DNA of 64,000 nt from Actinomadura pelletieri DSM 43383 (GTDB lineage: Bacteria > Actinomycetota > Actinomycetes > Streptosporangiales > Streptosporangiaceae): contig NZ_RBWU01000002.1 in assembly GCF_003634705.1 (NCBI RefSeq), forward strand, positions 558,001-622,000, read 5' to 3'. Position numbers and translations under genes: made by a program. The notes under the pieces were generated by a model. The model was not told the DNA's origin and made no database searches. It was given only the letters and a program-made list of their open reading frames with translations. This document shows positions 43,404 to 51,801 of this stretch, piece after piece. Positions within the stretch are counted from its first letter, which is position 1, and the number at the start of each line of letters is the position of its first letter.

Positions 43404-45290
43404 GTGGACGACGACGCCCAGAAAGAGCCGGTGACGTCCGGCCCGCAGGACGATCGCGACGCCGACCGCACCGCCACCGCCGAGTTCCGCGTCCCGAAGA
43501 AGGTGTCGCTGACCAGGCCGGACATCCCCATCCGCCGCCCCACCCGCGACGACACCGCTCCATCGGACGACGCTGCGGCCCCGGCGACTTCCGAACCGCA
43601 GGATGAACCGTCCCCCGCGGGCCCCACACGGGTCGAGCCCCTACCGACACTTCCCCCGCAACCACAGCAGAACACCGCACCTGCACAGAACGCCGCGCCT
43701 CCGCAGGATGTCGCGCCTCCGCAGGATGTCGCGCCTCCGCAGGATGTCGCGCCTCCGCAGGATGTCGCGCCTCCGCAGGATGTCGCGCTTCCGCATAACA
43801 TTGCGCCACCGCCTAACGCTGCGCCTCCGCAAGATGCCGCGCCTACGCATAACGCTGCGCCTGCACAGAACGCCGCACCTGCACAGAACGCCGTGCCACC
43901 GCAGAACGCCGTGCCTCCGCATGAAGCTGCGCGTCTGCAGAATGCTGCGCTTCCGCAGAACGCTGCGCCACCGCCTAACGCTGCGGCTCCGCAGGATGCG
44001 GCGCCGCCGCAGTATCCGGCGGCACGGTCGTCCGGGCAGTGGAGCGTCCCCTGGGAAGGACCCACGCCCCCGGCGGAACCAGAACCGCGAACGAAATCCA
44101 AGCGAGGACGCCGCGTTCTGATCGTGGTTCTGGCGGCAGTGGTGCTGATAACAGGACTCGTCGTCGGTCAACTGGCACGTCCCGTCCCCGAACCGACGGT
44201 GAAACTGTCTCTGGCGTCCAGCCACGCGTTTCCCGGACAGGCCCCCACGTTGCCGTGGCCTTCGGCGGGCCAGTCAGTCGTTCAGGTGGACGGCCTCGGC
44301 ACCATGGGCTCGTCGGGCGGGGCGGTCCCGATCCCGACGGCGAGCGTCGCCAAGGTGATGACGGCGTACGTGTACCTGCTCGGCCATCCCCTGAAGCCGG
44401 GGGAGGCGGGGCCGGTTCTCACGGTGTCGCCCGAGGCGGCGGCGCAGCTCCCGATGCGCAAGGAGCGCGGCGAGTCGCTCCTCGGCGTCACCGCGAACCA
44501 GCGGCTGACCCAACGCAAGGCTCTCGAAGCCCTCCTGATCATCTCGGCGAACGACGTGGCGCACGAGCTGGCGCGCTGGGACGCCGGGAACACGCAGGCG
44601 TTCGTGGCGAAGATGAACGCCACGGCGAAGTCGCTGGGAATGACCGGCACCCGCTACACCGACCCCAGCGGATACGACTCACAGACGGTCAGTACCGCGG
44701 CGGACCAGGTCAAACTGCTGCAGGCCGCGATGAAAATCGCGGCCTTCGCCGAGATCGTGAACACCCGCACGTACGTCCCGGACGACGGCGGCCCGTCCCG
44801 CGAGGGCGGCAACTTCATCCTCGGCCGCAACGGCGTCGTCGGCGGCAAGACCGGCTACACGGACGCGGCGGGCGGAAACTTCGTGTTCGCCGCCCGCAAG
44901 ACCGTCCGTGGCGTCAACACCCTGATCGTGGGCGCCGTCATGGGGCAGGACTCGCCAACGGCGGCGGGCGCCGTCAACACGGCGGAAAGCCTCGTCGTCG
45001 CCGCCGGAGCGGCACTGGTCGCGAAGGACCTGGCCCCGAAGGGCGCCCGAGTGGCGCGAGTCGACGACGGCCTCGGCACCACAACGCCTCTGCGCGCCGC
45101 GTCCCCCGTCACCGTGATCGGCTGGCCGGGCCTTACCGTGCGCGTCGGCGTCACAGGCGACCCACCCCACCAGGCCGCAGACGGCGCCCGCATAGCGACC
45201 GTCAAGGCCGGTGCCGCCCACGTCCCCCTGGAACTGGCCAGGCCGCTGAACGAACCGTCCCTCTTCAACCGCCTGGCCCGCATGCCCTGA
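43404..45290 (+). CDS. D-alanyl-D-alanine carboxypeptidase (S11) with N-terminal hexapeptide repeats and membrane anchor
   Basis: 628 residues from GTG 43404 with AAAGGAGG upstream. Residues about 1-90 are acidic and cytoplasmic; about 92-205 consist of roughly 19 hexapeptide repeats of the type A-P-P-Q-[DN]-[VA]; then a membrane helix ('VLIVVLAAVVLITGLVVG') and an extracytoplasmic S11 domain with SxxK (ASVAKVMTA), SxN (ISANDVAHEL) and KTG (GGKTGYTDAAGGN). All catalytic motifs are intact, so it should trim pentapeptides in the wall. The repeat block would lie on the cytoplasmic side if the topology is N-in, which is unusual. Divergent from the sigma factor. Confidence 0.9.
   Translation: MDDDAQKEPVTSGPQDDRDADRTATAEFRVPKKVSLTRPDIPIRRPTRDDTAPSDDAAAPATSEPQDEPSPAGPTRVEPLPTLPPQPQQNTAPAQNAAPPQDVAPPQDVAPPQDVAPPQDVAPPQDVALPHNIAPPPNAAPPQDAAPTHNAAPAQNAAPAQNAVPPQNAVPPHEAARLQNAALPQNAAPPPNAAAPQDAAPPQYPAARSSGQWSVPWEGPTPPAEPEPRTKSKRGRRVLIVVLAAVVLITGLVVGQLARPVPEPTVKLSLASSHAFPGQAPTLPWPSAGQSVVQVDGLGTMGSSGGAVPIPTASVAKVMTAYVYLLGHPLKPGEAGPVLTVSPEAAAQLPMRKERGESLLGVTANQRLTQRKALEALLIISANDVAHELARWDAGNTQAFVAKMNATAKSLGMTGTRYTDPSGYDSQTVSTAADQVKLLQAAMKIAAFAEIVNTRTYVPDDGGPSREGGNFILGRNGVVGGKTGYTDAAGGNFVFAARKTVRGVNTLIVGAVMGQDSPTAAGAVNTAESLVVAAGAALVAKDLAPKGARVARVDDGLGTTTPLRAASPVTVIGWPGLTVRVGVTGDPPHQAADGARIATVKAGAAHVPLELARPLNEPSLFNRLARMP
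43695..43784 (+). repeat. five perfect 18-bp tandem repeats within the carboxypeptidase gene
   Basis: The unit GCGCCTCCGCAGGATGTC occurs five times without change and encodes A-P-P-Q-D-V. Degenerate copies extend the block from about 43677 to 44018. The unit is a multiple of three, so copy-number change preserves the frame. Confidence 0.95.
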
Positions 45291-45301
45291 ACCACCCGCG
45301 G

Positions 45302-45496
45302 CTATCCGGTGAAGTCACTGGCGTGGTCCCGAGCCCACTGCGCGTAGGAGCGTGCAGAACGACCAAGGACCTCCGCGAGTGTGAGATAGGAACCGTCCAG
45401 TTCCGCGCCCGGTCCGTGGTGCTCGTCGATGGCTCCTTCGACTCTGGTCGCGCCGGTCACCACGGTAAGAGAAAGCGAACTCTCAAAATGAGACAT
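45302..45496 (-). pseudogene. NmrA-like NAD(P)-binding protein remnant with internal deletion
   Basis: 65-codon frame from ATG 45496. The first 18 residues (MSHFESSLSLTVVTGATR) look like the start of an NmrA/atypical-SDR protein up to the nucleotide loop; the last 45 ('VLGRSARSYAQWARDHASDF') look like the end of the same family ('..GRPPRTFA.WA.DHA..F'). About 200-230 residues in between are missing while the frame is kept. Its start codon sits inside a TetR operator (45489-45506), so it was probably the target of the divergent TetR gene. Confidence 0.6.
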
Positions 45497-45506
45497 CAAC
45501 ATCTCA
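45468..45506. promoter_or_regulatory. two TetR operators of the TGAGA-N8-TCTCA type
   Basis: Site A AGAGAAAGCGAACTCTCA at 45468-45485 and site B TGAGACATCAACATCTCA at 45489-45506, start-to-start distance 21 bp. Site B covers the ATG of the NmrA-like remnant; the TetR ATG is 28 bp away at 45534. Same 5-8-5 dyad as at 38991-39048. Confidence 0.8.
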
Positions 45507-45533
45507 TTATGGTACTGCCGATAGGGTTCGGCG

Positions 45534-46094
45534 ATGGACTTGTCACCGCAGAGGCAGCGCACGTACCGCGCCATCCTCGACGCGGCGGCCCGCGAGTGGG
45601 CCCGTGATCCGGCGGTGGACCTCGGCCGCATCGCCACGGCGGCCGGTGTCGGCCGGGCGACCATCCACCGCTACTTTCCGGACCGCAAATGCCTCCAGAC
45701 GGCGCTCATCAGCGACTCCTGGGCCGCGCTACATGCGGCGATCGTGGAGGCCGCCCCCGGCGACGGCCCGGTGCCCGAGGCGATCGACCGGATAGTCAGC
45801 GCCATGGTCCACGCCGGTGACCGCGTGTTGTTCCTGTTCTCGACGACCGGGGGCAGTGCCTCCGACGCGGACGCTCCCCTCGCGGACGAGGTCGACCGGA
45901 TCCTCATCTCAGAGATCGAGCGCGGACAACGGGACGGTGCGCTCGACACAACCGTCCCGGCGCAGTGGCTCGAACGCATGGTGTGGAGCATCGTCTACAC
46001 GGGCCTCCACGCCGTCGGCGACGGGCTCGCCGCACGACACGGCGTCGACGACCTCATCCGCTGGACCCTCCGCGGCGCGATCAGCGCACGATGA
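45534..46094 (+). CDS. TetR-family transcriptional regulator
   Basis: 186 residues from ATG 45534. Helix-turn-helix 'VDLGRIATAAGVGRATIHRY' plus 'FPDRKCLQTALI', then a helical sensor domain. Its recognition helix (GRATIHRYF) resembles that of the TetR at 39048 (SRATLHRRF), in line with the shared operator. Expected to control itself and the divergent NmrA-like locus. Confidence 0.92.
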   Translation: MDLSPQRQRTYRAILDAAAREWARDPAVDLGRIATAAGVGRATIHRYFPDRKCLQTALISDSWAALHAAIVEAAPGDGPVPEAIDRIVSAMVHAGDRVLFLFSTTGGSASDADAPLADEVDRILISEIERGQRDGALDTTVPAQWLERMVWSIVYTGLHAVGDGLAARHGVDDLIRWTLRGAISAR

Positions 46095-46102
46095 GCCGCG
46101 AT

Positions 46103-46732
46103 TCAGGAGCGGCGGCTGCTGGGACCGGCGAAGACGGCGGCGGCCCCGAGACCGAGGTAGATGAGCCCGGTCGCGTAGCGCTGCCGCCGCTGGAAGACGG
46201 GCCGACTGCGCAACCACGAGCCGATCGAGCCCGCCGCGACCGCGTACACGATGTCGCTCGCCAGCCCGAACAACGCGGTGATGAGGCCCATCACGACGAA
46301 CTGCAACGGCACCGCGCCCGCGTCCTGGTCGACGAACTGCGGTAGGAACGCCAGGAAGAACAGGATGACCTTCGGGTTGAGGACGTTGACGAGCACGCCG
46401 TCCAGGTACACGCGCCGCAGCGGCCGTGGTTCGAGCTCCAGCTCGCTTGCCTCATGCCGTCCGCGCAACGTCCGGTAGGCGAGAAAGACCAGGTAGGCGG
46501 CGCCCGCGTAGCGCAGGAAACTGAACGCCGTAGCGGACGCGGCGATGACCGCCGACAACCCCGCCGCTGCCGCCGCGATGTGCACGACCGTCCCGGTCTC
46601 GACCCCAAGCGCCGACGCGATCCCGGCCCGCCGCCCTTCACTCACGCTCCGCGCGGTGATGTACAGATGGTTCGGCCCCGGAATAGCGACCAGCGTCAAC
46701 ACGGCCAGCAGAAACAACAGCGGATTAGTCAC
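46103..46732 (-). CDS. LysE-family amino-acid/metabolite exporter
   Basis: 209 residues from GTG 46732. Six hydrophobic segments; RhtB/LysE hallmarks 'LVAIPGPNHLYITARSVSEG', 'GVETGTVVHIAAAAAGLSAV', 'GVLVNVLNPKVILFFLAFLP'. Exports amino acids or homoserine-lactone-like compounds. Convergent with the TetR gene (8-bp gap). Confidence 0.92.
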   Translation of the reverse strand: MTNPLLFLLAVLTLVAIPGPNHLYITARSVSEGRRAGIASALGVETGTVVHIAAAAAGLSAVIAASATAFSFLRYAGAAYLVFLAYRTLRGRHEASELELEPRPLRRVYLDGVLVNVLNPKVILFFLAFLPQFVDQDAGAVPLQFVVMGLITALFGLASDIVYAVAAGSIGSWLRSRPVFQRRQRYATGLIYLGLGAAAVFAGPSSRRS

Positions 46733-46927
46733 CCAAGCACACTAACGACCAGGATGGTCCACCCCACAGAGCCAATCCCCTTCACGCAGCCTAGACCAAT
46801 CACCCAGCACGACCACGGCATCCACCGACTACTTGCTCAACCTGCTGAGCCGCCAGCCATCGCCTGGCATAGTCCGCCGACTCTCGCACAAACTCGAACC
46901 GCGAAGCCGCCACCGGTGGCGAAGAAT

Positions 46928-46946
46928 CCTCCTCTAGGCGAGGAGG
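46928..46946 (-). terminator. short hairpin over the ROK stop codon
   Basis: CCTCCTC (46928-46934), loop TAGGC, GAGGAGG (46940-46946): a perfect 7-bp stem containing the TAG stop. No U-tract follows. Possibly a weak terminator; role uncertain. Confidence 0.35.
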
Positions 46947-47809
46947 CGGCGGGCCAGGATTGTGGCGCCTTTTACTGCTGGGTCGTCCAGGTTCGAGAGT
47001 AGGAGGCGGGGGGACGGGCGGAATTTGAGGCGGACTACCAGGCGGGTTTCCAGGGGAGTGAGGAGGGCCGGTCCTGCTTTGGCGAGGCCGCCGCCCAGGA
47101 CGATGAGGTCCGGGTCCAGGAGGAGGGTCGTGGCGGCCAGGCCGTCCGCGAGGGCGTCCAGGGCCTCTGACCAGATGTGTTGCGCCTTTTCCTCGTTGTT
47201 CTCGGCGCGGGCGATGACTTCTTCTGCTGGGACGTTCTCGTCGTAGCGGCGGGAGATGGCGGCGGCGGAGGCGTAGGTTTCCAGGCAGCCTCGGTTGCCG
47301 CAGGCGCAGTCCTCGCCATTCGGGCGGACGACGACATGGCCTATTTCGCCGCTCCAACCGGCCACACCCGGATACGGGGTGTTGTTGATGACGAGCGCGG
47401 CGGCTATGCCGGTGCCTATGGCCATGAAGACGAAGTCGTGCGCGTCGCGGCCCGCGCCGAGGACGGCCTCGGCGAGGCCGCCCGTGCGGACGTCGTGGCC
47501 GATGGCGACGGGGATGCCCAGGCGTTCTTCCGCCATGGCCCGCATGGGGACGTTCCGCCAGCCCAGGTTCGCGGAGTGGAGAGCGGTGCCGGTCGGTTCG
47601 TCCACGATGCCGGGGACGACGATTCCGGCGGCGCGGGCGGGGGTGCCGAGGGTGGTCGCGTGGACGGCGAGGTCCGCGGCGAAGTCGAGGATTCCGCCCA
47701 CCGGGTCGGTCCGGTCGGTGGGGCGGAATTCCGTCACGAGGGTATTGGAGTCGTCGGTCAGCGCGGCCTTCATTGTGGTGCCGCCGACGTCCAGGCCGAT
47801 CACGGTCAT
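46934..47809 (-). CDS. ROK-family sugar kinase
   Basis: 291 residues from ATG 47809. ATP-binding DVGGTT motif near the N-terminus, 'GIVVPGIVDEPTG', catalytic Asp in 'AIGHDVRTGGLAEA', and the ROK zinc site formed by His in 'GEIGHVVVR' and CACGNRGCLE. No N-terminal DNA-binding domain, so an enzyme (glucokinase or N-acetylglucosamine kinase type) rather than a repressor. A small hairpin (46928-46946) straddles its stop codon. A DasR-like palindrome lies 173 bp upstream. Confidence 0.93.
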   Translation of the reverse strand: MTVIGLDVGGTTMKAALTDDSNTLVTEFRPTDRTDPVGGILDFAADLAVHATTLGTPARAAGIVVPGIVDEPTGTALHSANLGWRNVPMRAMAEERLGIPVAIGHDVRTGGLAEAVLGAGRDAHDFVFMAIGTGIAAALVINNTPYPGVAGWSGEIGHVVVRPNGEDCACGNRGCLETYASAAAISRRYDENVPAEEVIARAENNEEKAQHIWSEALDALADGLAATTLLLDPDLIVLGGGLAKAGPALLTPLETRLVVRLKFRPSPRLLLSNLDDPAVKGATILARRLLA

Positions 47810-48244
47810 GTGGCGGCGCCTGCCGTCCTGGAGGGGTGTCTCAATGCCGTTCCCGTGGTCGGAAATCGTTCACGTGGCATCGCATCCCCCGTCCGCCCCA
47901 AAGCTTTTGTGCGCGTTCAAAGAAAGTGCGCTACGTGATCGCTCAACAACATAAACGCCCGGTGTGGTCATGAAGATATGCAACTGGTCCGTACCAGTTC
48001 AAGTACCCCATTAACCGCGTGCCCGCGGTGGTGCACGTGGGGTCGGCGGGTGTCCGGGGTGGTCTGGTGTCCACGCTGGGCTGGTCTGACTCGTGTGGCG
48101 AGGTTGTTGAGGTGGGGCTCTGGGCCGTCGCCATAGGGGCTGGCCCGATGTGGCCATCCCCACGTCTGGCCTGCGTCCTGTTTTGCCCCTGCTTGACCGG
48201 GTAACTGGGCGCCGTACCGAGCCGGACGACGAGGTGAAAGGGAC
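47810..48244. other. 435-bp intergenic region between ROK and SRPBCC genes
   Basis: No convincing gene. The part near the ROK start (47860-47990) is less GC-rich and probably carries the ROK promoter; 47982-47999 holds a DasR-like palindrome. The rest up to the AAAGG ribosome site before 48245 shows no clear element. Confidence 0.5.
47982..47999. promoter_or_regulatory. DasR/GntR-like palindrome AACTGGTCCGTACCAGTT
   Basis: Perfect 7-bp inverted arms (AACTGGT / ACCAGTT) around CCGT. The 16-bp core resembles the dre site of the GlcNAc-responsive regulator DasR (A[CG]TGGTCTAGACCA[CG]T, established for streptomycetes) in the outer half-sites but not the centre. Position upstream of a ROK sugar kinase fits amino-sugar control. 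Assignment to DasR is inference. Confidence 0.4.
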
Positions 48245-48985
48245 ATGATCTTTCGGTTGGGGCTGCGCAAGACCATCGCCGCATGGACGATCCGGCGGAT
48301 CGTCCGGCGGCTGGAACGCGCCGTCCGGCGTCTAGTGGCCAGGGTCGAGGAGCGGGGCGGACCGCTCATGAAGGGCGCGCTGGCCGGAGTCAGGGCGCTG
48401 TACGGGGGCAAGTCCCCCCTCCGCGCGCTGCTGCGCTTCGGATGGACGGCCCTCAAGGAGGTCCTCGCCCGGATCTTCGGACGGAACGGCAAGCCGACCA
48501 ACATCGTGGAGCAGATCGACGTTGGCGCCCCCTGTCGGCTCGTCTACGACCAGTGGACGCGGTTCGAGGACTTCCCGTCCTTCATGAAGAAGGTCGAGAG
48601 CGTCGAGCAGGTGTCGGACGAGAAGTTGAACTGGAAGGCGAAGGTCTTCTGGTCCAGCCGGACGTGGGAGTCGACGATCGTCGAGCAGGTCCCCGACGAG
48701 CACATCGTGTGGCGGTCCAAGGGCTCGAAGGGGCACGTGGACGGGACGGTCAGTTTCCACGAACTGTCGCCGGACCTGACCCGCGTGCTGCTCGTCCTCG
48801 AATACCACCCGCGGGGGCTTTTCGAGCGGGTCGGGAACCTGTGGCGGGCGCAGGGGCGTCGTGTCCGGCTTGAGCTGAAGCATTTCCGCCGTCATGTGAT
48901 GACGCGGGCGTTGACCCGCCCGGACGAGGTCGAGGGTTGGCGCGGCGAGATTCACGACGGCGAGATCGTCAAAACATCGGAGTGA
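48245..48985 (+). CDS. SRPBCC (polyketide cyclase/dehydrase-like) protein, copy 1
   Basis: 246 residues from ATG 48245 with AAAGG upstream. First 85 residues are Arg-rich amphipathic helix ('TIRRIVRRLERAVRRLVARV'); the rest is a SRPBCC domain with 'GAPCRLVYDQWTRFEDFPSF' and 'MKKVESVEQVSDEKLNWKAK'. I recall very similar proteins beside actinomycete gas-vesicle (gvp) genes, but no gvp gene is in this window. Nearly identical domain to the next gene: about two dozen substitutions over 160 residues. Function unknown. Confidence 0.85.
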   Translation: MIFRLGLRKTIAAWTIRRIVRRLERAVRRLVARVEERGGPLMKGALAGVRALYGGKSPLRALLRFGWTALKEVLARIFGRNGKPTNIVEQIDVGAPCRLVYDQWTRFEDFPSFMKKVESVEQVSDEKLNWKAKVFWSSRTWESTIVEQVPDEHIVWRSKGSKGHVDGTVSFHELSPDLTRVLLVLEYHPRGLFERVGNLWRAQGRRVRLELKHFRRHVMTRALTRPDEVEGWRGEIHDGEIVKTSE

Positions 48986-48996
48986 GGAAGCGGAAC

Positions 48997-49968
48997 ATGA
49001 AACGTGGAAGTCGGTTGCCCGTCAACACCATCACGAAGCGGCTTCCGGGCGGCCGTAAGAAGCGGCTGCCCGGCATCGGCGGCGTCGCGAAGAATCTGCC
49101 CCCCGGTCGGGCCGTCGGCACCACCGGCGGTGTCCTGCTGGGCGTCGGTGCGGCCGTCGCCGCAGGTCGCGCGCTCAACGAGCGTCGCAACGGGCACGGT
49201 CCCGCCGACGCCGACGCGAAAGAGGAGAAGGCGAGCGCGAAGGGCGCCAAGAAGAACTCCGGCAAGAAGGACGCCGACAAGGAGCAGTCCGCCGAAGAAT
49301 CGGGGCCGGGGCTGCTGGAGCGTCTGAAGGACGCCGTGCCCGGCACCGGCCAGAACGGTCAGGACGCGGAGAAGGGCCGTGGCCAGGGTGGCGGGAAGAA
49401 GGTGAAGGTCACCAATATCGTCGAGCACATCGACATCGGTGCGCCGCGCCGCCTCGTCTACGACCAGTGGACGCAGTTCCAGGACTACCCGTCCTTCATG
49501 AAGAAGGTCGAGAGCGTCGAGCAGCCGACGGACGAGAAGCTGAACTGGAAGGCGAAGGTCTTCTGGTCCAGCCGGACGTGGGAGTCGACGATCATCGAGC
49601 AGGTCCCCGACGAGCACATCGTGTGGCGGTCCAAGGGCTCGAAGGGGCACGTGGACGGGACGGTCAGCTTCCATGAGCTGTCGCCGAACCTGACGCGCGT
49701 GCTGCTCGTCCTCGAATACCACCCGCAGGGGCTCTTCGAGCGGACCGGGAACCTGTGGCGGGCCCAGGGCCGTCGCGTCCGGCTGGAGCTGAAGCACTTC
49801 CGCCGTCACGTGATGACGCAGTCGCTGCCCCGCAAGGACGAGATCGAGGGCTGGCGCGGCGAGATCCACGACAGCGAGATCGTCCGGACGCACGAGGAGG
49901 CGCTGGACGAGGACAAGCGCGACCGCAAGCAGAAGAAGAAGCAGGAAGAGTACGAAGAGGCCCGCTGA
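48997..49968 (+). CDS. SRPBCC (polyketide cyclase/dehydrase-like) protein, copy 2
   Basis: 323 residues from ATG 48997 with GAGGAAG upstream, 11 bp after copy 1. N-terminus: basic, Gly-rich, with a short hydrophobic piece ('TTGGVLLGVGAAVAAGRAL') and a Lys/Glu-rich linker; then the SRPBCC domain ('GAPRRLVYDQWTQFQDYPSF', 'WSSRTWESTIIEQVPDEHIV'); charged tail ending in 'KRDRKQKKKQEEYEEAR'. The domain DNA repeats that of copy 1 at an offset of 914 bp, so a tandem duplication with different N-termini. A strong hairpin follows. Confidence 0.85.
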   Translation: MKRGSRLPVNTITKRLPGGRKKRLPGIGGVAKNLPPGRAVGTTGGVLLGVGAAVAAGRALNERRNGHGPADADAKEEKASAKGAKKNSGKKDADKEQSAEESGPGLLERLKDAVPGTGQNGQDAEKGRGQGGGKKVKVTNIVEHIDIGAPRRLVYDQWTQFQDYPSFMKKVESVEQPTDEKLNWKAKVFWSSRTWESTIIEQVPDEHIVWRSKGSKGHVDGTVSFHELSPNLTRVLLVLEYHPQGLFERTGNLWRAQGRRVRLELKHFRRHVMTQSLPRKDEIEGWRGEIHDSEIVRTHEEALDEDKRDRKQKKKQEEYEEAR

Positions 49969-49982
49969 GGCCGATCAACCGC

Positions 49983-50025
49983 CGGGACGGCCACGGTCGC
50001 GAAGCCGCGTACCGTGGCCGTCCCG
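49983..50025 (+). terminator. strong hairpin after the SRPBCC pair
   Basis: CGGGACGGCCACGGT (49983-49997) pairs perfectly with ACCGTGGCCGTCCCG (50011-50025): 15-bp GC-rich stem, 13-nt loop, 14 nt after the stop. No U-tract, as common for actinomycete terminators. Confidence 0.82.
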
Positions 50026-50818
50026 CGTTGCCACCAGACCCACCTACCTGCGGGTTCCCGCCACATGTGTTGGTCGTCGGGGAGCCGGAGGAGCGGCATC
50101 ACGAGATCCACTTCTCGTCCGCGGGACGTACGCTCACTGACTCCGCCTGACGCCGTCGTTCCGACGGCCTGCGCGTGCATTCTCAGTCGCCATTGCACGG
50201 CACGCCTCCCGTGGCATTTTTCGCTGCGGTCGTGGCATTGACAGCCGCCCTTATGTCCTTGTTCCGCCCGTCTCGTCGGTCCGGGCCACCGGAATCGGCC
50301 GAGATGCATCGCCGGAACATTGAGCGAGGACACCCCTACGCCATTTAGTATTCGTGGCTTCCGCCGGGTGCGGAGTCCCGGGCGCGCGGTCGTGTGCGGG
50401 CCGGGCGGTCTGGATTATTGGGGATTGTGAGGTAAGTGGCGTATCTAGTTCGGTGTCCGGTGTTGTGGAAGGTTCGATGGTGACACGCGTGCCGTGAGGT
50501 GTGAATCTTGTGCGGATCGGCCAGGAGATCATGGCCGGGCCGTTACCCGATCATGACGGTGCGGCGAGTTCGGCGAAGCGGCGGGGAGGCCCGTCCGCGC
50601 GGGACTCACCTCTCGTGACCACCGACCGCCCAACCTCGGAGTTCTGCCCACTCTGCGTGGTCGCTAATGTCCTCAACCCCAATCCGGACAGGCCCTAATT
50701 TCATGACTATGGCGCGCGAGGAAGACCGGGTCTAGGTTTGCTGGCACGTGCCTCAGTGCGCGTGCCAGTCACCAGGGGGAGTGAAAAGAGTCGTTCCGCC
50801 GAAAGGAGAGTCAGGCCG
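50026..50818. other. 793-bp region without a convincing gene
   Basis: Between the hairpin and the methyltransferase. Contains a small hairpin GCCGTCG-TTC-CGACGGC (50152-50168). Base composition is less GC-rich around 50210-50470 than in the flanking genes, and codon-position bias is lost. Probably promoter and decayed sequence. The AAAGGAGAG ribosome site of the next gene is at its end. Confidence 0.5.
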
Positions 50819-51628
50819 ATGACGGATGGCGTGCCCGGTCCGGTCCAGGGGCCTGAGGCGAAGATCAACACGGATATTCCGCAGTCCGCCCGGATCTGGA
50901 ACTACTGGCTCGGCGGTACCGACAACTACGAGGTCGACCGGCTCGCCGGTGACCAGTACGTCTCGCTGTATCCGGGGATCGTGCCGCTCGCCCGCGCAGG
51001 GCGTTACTTCATGGACCGCGCGATCCGCTTCCTGATCCACGACCGTGGCGTCCGCCAGTTCATGGACTGCGGGACGGGACTGCCCACGGTCGACAACACC
51101 CACGAGATGGCTCAGCGCGCCGCCCCGGAGGCGAAGGTCGTCTATGTCGACAACGACCCGCTCGTCCTGGCGCACGCGCGTGCCCTGATGACGGGCACCC
51201 CCGAGGGCCGCACCGCCTACATCGACTGCAACCTGTACGACCCCAAGACGATCCTGGACAAGGCGTCCGACATCCTCGACCTCTCCGAGCCCGTCGCGTT
51301 GCTGCTGGTCAACGTGATGGGGCATGTCACCGATCCGGAGGAGGCGCTGGGGGTCGCGCGGAACCTGCTGGCCGGGCTGCCGTCCGGCAGCTACCTCGTC
51401 CTGGACGACTGTACCGACGACAACGAAGCGTTCAACGCGGCCCAGCGCGCCTACGACGACACCGGAGCCATTTCGTACCGGCTGCGCAGCCGCGAATTCC
51501 TCTCCCGGTACTTCGAGGGGCTCAAGGTCGAGGAACCGGGGCTCGTGACGGTCAACGAATGGCGTCCTGACGTGGGCGTCGAGCCGGAGATACTCCCGAC
51601 ACTGTGCGGGGTGGGGCGCAAACCCTGA
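50819..51628 (+). CDS. SAM-dependent methyltransferase, DUF574 family
   Basis: 269 residues from ATG 50819 with AAAGGAGAG upstream. Family opening 'ARIWNYWLGGTDNYEVDRLA', SAM-binding strand 'FMDCGTGLPTVDNTHEMAQR', and 'VVYVDNDPLVLAHARALMTG'. DUF574 proteins are multi-copy in actinomycetes and commonly lie beside XRE/DUF5753 regulators, as here. Substrate unknown. Confidence 0.9.
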   Translation: MTDGVPGPVQGPEAKINTDIPQSARIWNYWLGGTDNYEVDRLAGDQYVSLYPGIVPLARAGRYFMDRAIRFLIHDRGVRQFMDCGTGLPTVDNTHEMAQRAAPEAKVVYVDNDPLVLAHARALMTGTPEGRTAYIDCNLYDPKTILDKASDILDLSEPVALLLVNVMGHVTDPEEALGVARNLLAGLPSGSYLVLDDCTDDNEAFNAAQRAYDDTGAISYRLRSREFLSRYFEGLKVEEPGLVTVNEWRPDVGVEPEILPTLCGVGRKP

Positions 51629-51801
51629 CGTGTGGCGGGGCGCGGGAGACCGACGGCACACCGCGCCACGGTACGCACTCCTTTGAGTGTCACCATATGA
51701 AAGAACCTTCCACGGAACGTCGCTCACCGTTCCGTTCCCGGTGCGTTACGTGAAGGTATAGTTGATTTCTTGTTCTGCCGTCCCCGGATGGGAGTCCCCC
51801 C

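Noticed and set aside
43695..43784. CRISPR-like array
   Set aside because: Repeats are contiguous with no spacers and encode a peptide repeat inside a gene.
43262..44101. Minus-strand frame with Cys/Gly repeats
   Set aside because: It is the mirror of the hexapeptide-encoding repeats of the carboxypeptidase, which has a clear start, anchor and catalytic motifs.
45497..45664. Upstream extension of the NmrA-like remnant
   Set aside because: It runs antisense to the TetR coding sequence and lacks family features.
50501..50698. 65-codon frame in the 50-50.8 kb gap
   Set aside because: No ribosome site, no recognisable motif and weak codon bias.
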